A stretch of 8,232 nucleotides of DNA. It comes from Chloroflexota bacterium (GTDB taxonomy: Bacteria > Chloroflexota > Chloroflexia > Thermomicrobiales > UBA6265). The position numbers and the translations under genes are program-made. The notes under the pieces are model-generated. The model ran no database searches, had not been told where the DNA came from, and saw only the letters and a program-made list of their open reading frames with translations. This document shows, piece by piece, positions 7,901 to 8,232 of this stretch. Where the stretch lies: positions 1 to 8,232 of the forward strand of contig JAHWJF010000130.1 in NCBI GenBank assembly GCA_019348515.1, given 5' to 3'. Within the stretch, counting starts at the first letter, position 1; every line of letters starts with the position of its first letter.

Positions 7901-8126
7901 AACCTACAATTACGGTGTCCGCCTCCTCGGCAAATTGACCGCGCTCGCCGCCGACGTCTCCCTCGGGGACTACCGTCCAACCGACGTCGCCGATGAGGTA
8001 TTCGGTGACGTGCAAGCTCGCATCGACGAGCAGATCGTGTCGTTCGAGCGGTTGGTGGCTGAGGACCTCCCTGCCTTCAACGCACGTCTGACGGAGGCGA
8101 AGCTAGACGCCGTGCTCGCCACCTGA
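4953..8126 (+). CDS. Asp-box/BNR (sortilin-type) double beta-propeller protein, 1057 residues
   Basis: About eleven Asp-box motifs (S/T-x-D-x-G-x-T-W type) are visible, starting near residues 49, 104, 155, 213, 264, 310, 351, 502, 569, 622 and 666; examples are FKSDDGGATW and WRSVDGGETW. Motifs such as DPNVVYAGTGE and the closing GTHGRSIWILDD (about 700) are typical of large BNR/VPS10-like proteins of about 1000-1100 residues. The spacing suggests two propellers, as in GH74-type folds. A beta-sandwich resembling FlgD-type Ig domains follows (GWNRFVWDMRHAPA; APGEYTVML), then a helical tail from about residue 905 to the end. These proteins are usually annotated as glycosyl hydrolases, but I see no definite catalytic residues, so enzymatic activity is not established. 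No signal peptide is present from either start, unlike many relatives, which suggests a cytoplasmic location or unusual export. An in-frame ATG at 4905 is the alternative start. The gene is transcribed away from the glycosyltransferase-like pair and seems to stand alone. Confidence 0.9.
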   Translation: MSETQELDLEGLLRWRCIGPFRGGRVVAVAGTRHDPSTFYFGAVAGGVWKTTDAGTYWRPVSDGFFTTASVGALAVAPSDPNVVYAGTGETTIRIDVSHGDGVYRSTDAGRSWHNVGLRETRHIGKIRVHPDNPDVVWVAALGHAFGPNPERGVFKSDDGGATWRNVLFVSDKAGAVDLSLDETNPRILYATIWEAYRSFWQISSGGPDSGLWRSVDGGETWENLSTRPNLPSGTLGKIGVATSPARPGRVWALIEHATEGGLYRSDDYGDHWEKVSDDQNLISRAWYYIHITADPQDADTVYVNNFKLWKSSDGGKTFSDIATPHGDNHDLWIDPNDTRRMVQGNDGGANVSVNGGFSWSSTFNQPTAQFYHVAVDTREPYVVYGTQQDNSSVAVPSRTNHSAITWGDGFIAGTGESGYIAVRPDNPEIVYVGAVGSSPGGGNSLQRYDRRIDQIRLITTWPEEMGGYGAGEHKHRFAWTYPIVVSPHDPNTLYVSGNQVFRSTNEGQTWEAISPDLTRADPMTLEPSGGPINRDSLGAEVYATIFAFAESPHQAGVFWAGSDDGRLHLSRDNGATWQEITPPDLPEWTMISSIEPSPFDPATAYVAATRYKLDDYQPYLYVTRDYGAHWSRINAGIPEDHFTRVIRADPECRGLLYAGTESGIYVSFDDGTQWQGWQLNLPVAPIHDILIKGSDLIAGTHGRSIWILDDLSPLRKLAKGPDGGVPDGEPYLFAPRDTTRVLPGIDFADEIAGSTNYLTMRPGAFIVETSPDGETIRTNLDVGENPPAGVIVTYRLVAAPEEPIRLTFRDASGETVRAFSSRKDDDPPQAKERRAPAQTGWNRFVWDMRHAPATRIEGTDPPCKEPIAGPMVAPGEYTVMLTVGATELTQTFRILKPENVTATQADLDAQYDLLLRIHHQVDRTTTAINRMRDLRGQLDGWAKRTRDRDGSVEVAKAAEALRDAVLEIEKTLLVSDLRCDWETYNYGVRLLGKLTALAADVSLGDYRPTDVADEVFGDVQARIDEQIVSFERLVAEDLPAFNARLTEAKLDAVLAT

Positions 8127-8152
8127 GCCAGGGCCCGCCTATCTGACGCGTG

Positions 8153-8171
8153 ATGGGAGAGGGGGTGAGGG
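8153..8171. repeat. partial copy of the palindromic repeat downstream of the propeller gene
   Basis: ATGGGAGAGGG (8153-8163) is identical to 3083-3093 of the in-gene repeat, and GGGTGAGGG (8163-8171) is the reverse complement of its outer arm CCCTCACCC. The left half is absent, so this is one arm or a truncated element, 27 bp after the stop codon. The remaining DNA to 8232 shows no gene. A bulged stem GGTT-CT-CCTC (8170-8179) with GAGGAACC (8213-8220) has a 33-nt loop and no T-run, so I do not call a terminator. Confidence 0.6.
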
Positions 8172-8232
8172 TTCTCCTCGGCGATGCGTCATGGCTCACT
8201 CGGATGCCGTATGAGGAACCTGCTGCGAAGCG

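Noticed and set aside
6288..8015. 575-codon open frame on the minus strand opposite the propeller gene
   Set aside because: It lies fully antisense to a gene with clear Asp-box motifs; its peptide has no recognisable domain. Long antisense frames are expected in GC-rich DNA.
8170..8220. Bulged inverted repeat after the propeller gene as a terminator
   Set aside because: The stem is short and bulged, the loop is 33 nt, and no T-run follows.

Overview
The window is GC-rich chromosomal DNA (high G/C at third codon positions) carrying three protein genes, one cut by the left edge. A protein of the TIGR03663/Agl23-like type beside an NHL-repeat membrane protein, plus a large Asp-box propeller protein, suggests a high-GC Chloroflexota bacterium, perhaps Thermomicrobia. 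This is an inference from family distribution; there is no rRNA or other taxonomic marker here.

Left half (1-4884), minus strand: two large membrane proteins lie in tandem. The upstream gene (2140-4884) is a multi-pass GT-C type glycosyltransferase-like protein of the TIGR03663 (flippase activity-associated Agl23) family. The downstream gene follows after 25 bp and runs off the left edge, so it has no stop in the window, but its frame is open for 704 codons from 2114 to position 1. It is a divergent paralogue of its neighbour: the acidic DE loop, the 'SP-L-Y' helix, the loop before 'H-LP' and the WP-WY-R-FP motif all align. It also gains a C-terminal NHL beta-propeller. The two are probably one operon acting on the outer face of the membrane in lipid-linked sugar transfer or cell-surface glycosylation.

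Middle (about 4510-4952): a divergent region between the two transcription units. The minus-strand reading frame stays open through it but looks largely non-coding. It holds weak promoter-like hexamers and an 8-bp inverted repeat.

Right half (4953-8126), plus strand: one 1057-residue protein made of two Asp-box (BNR/sortilin-type) beta-propellers, a small beta-sandwich domain and an alpha-helical tail, without a visible signal peptide.

The least expected feature is a palindromic dispersed repeat (CCCTCACCCC...CCCTCTCCC...GGGAGAGGG...). One copy lies in frame inside the TIGR03663 gene, where it adds about 25 residues to a loop. A partial copy follows the propeller gene, and a possible fragment lies in the divergent region. 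I see no CRISPR array, tRNA, rRNA, transposase or phage gene.
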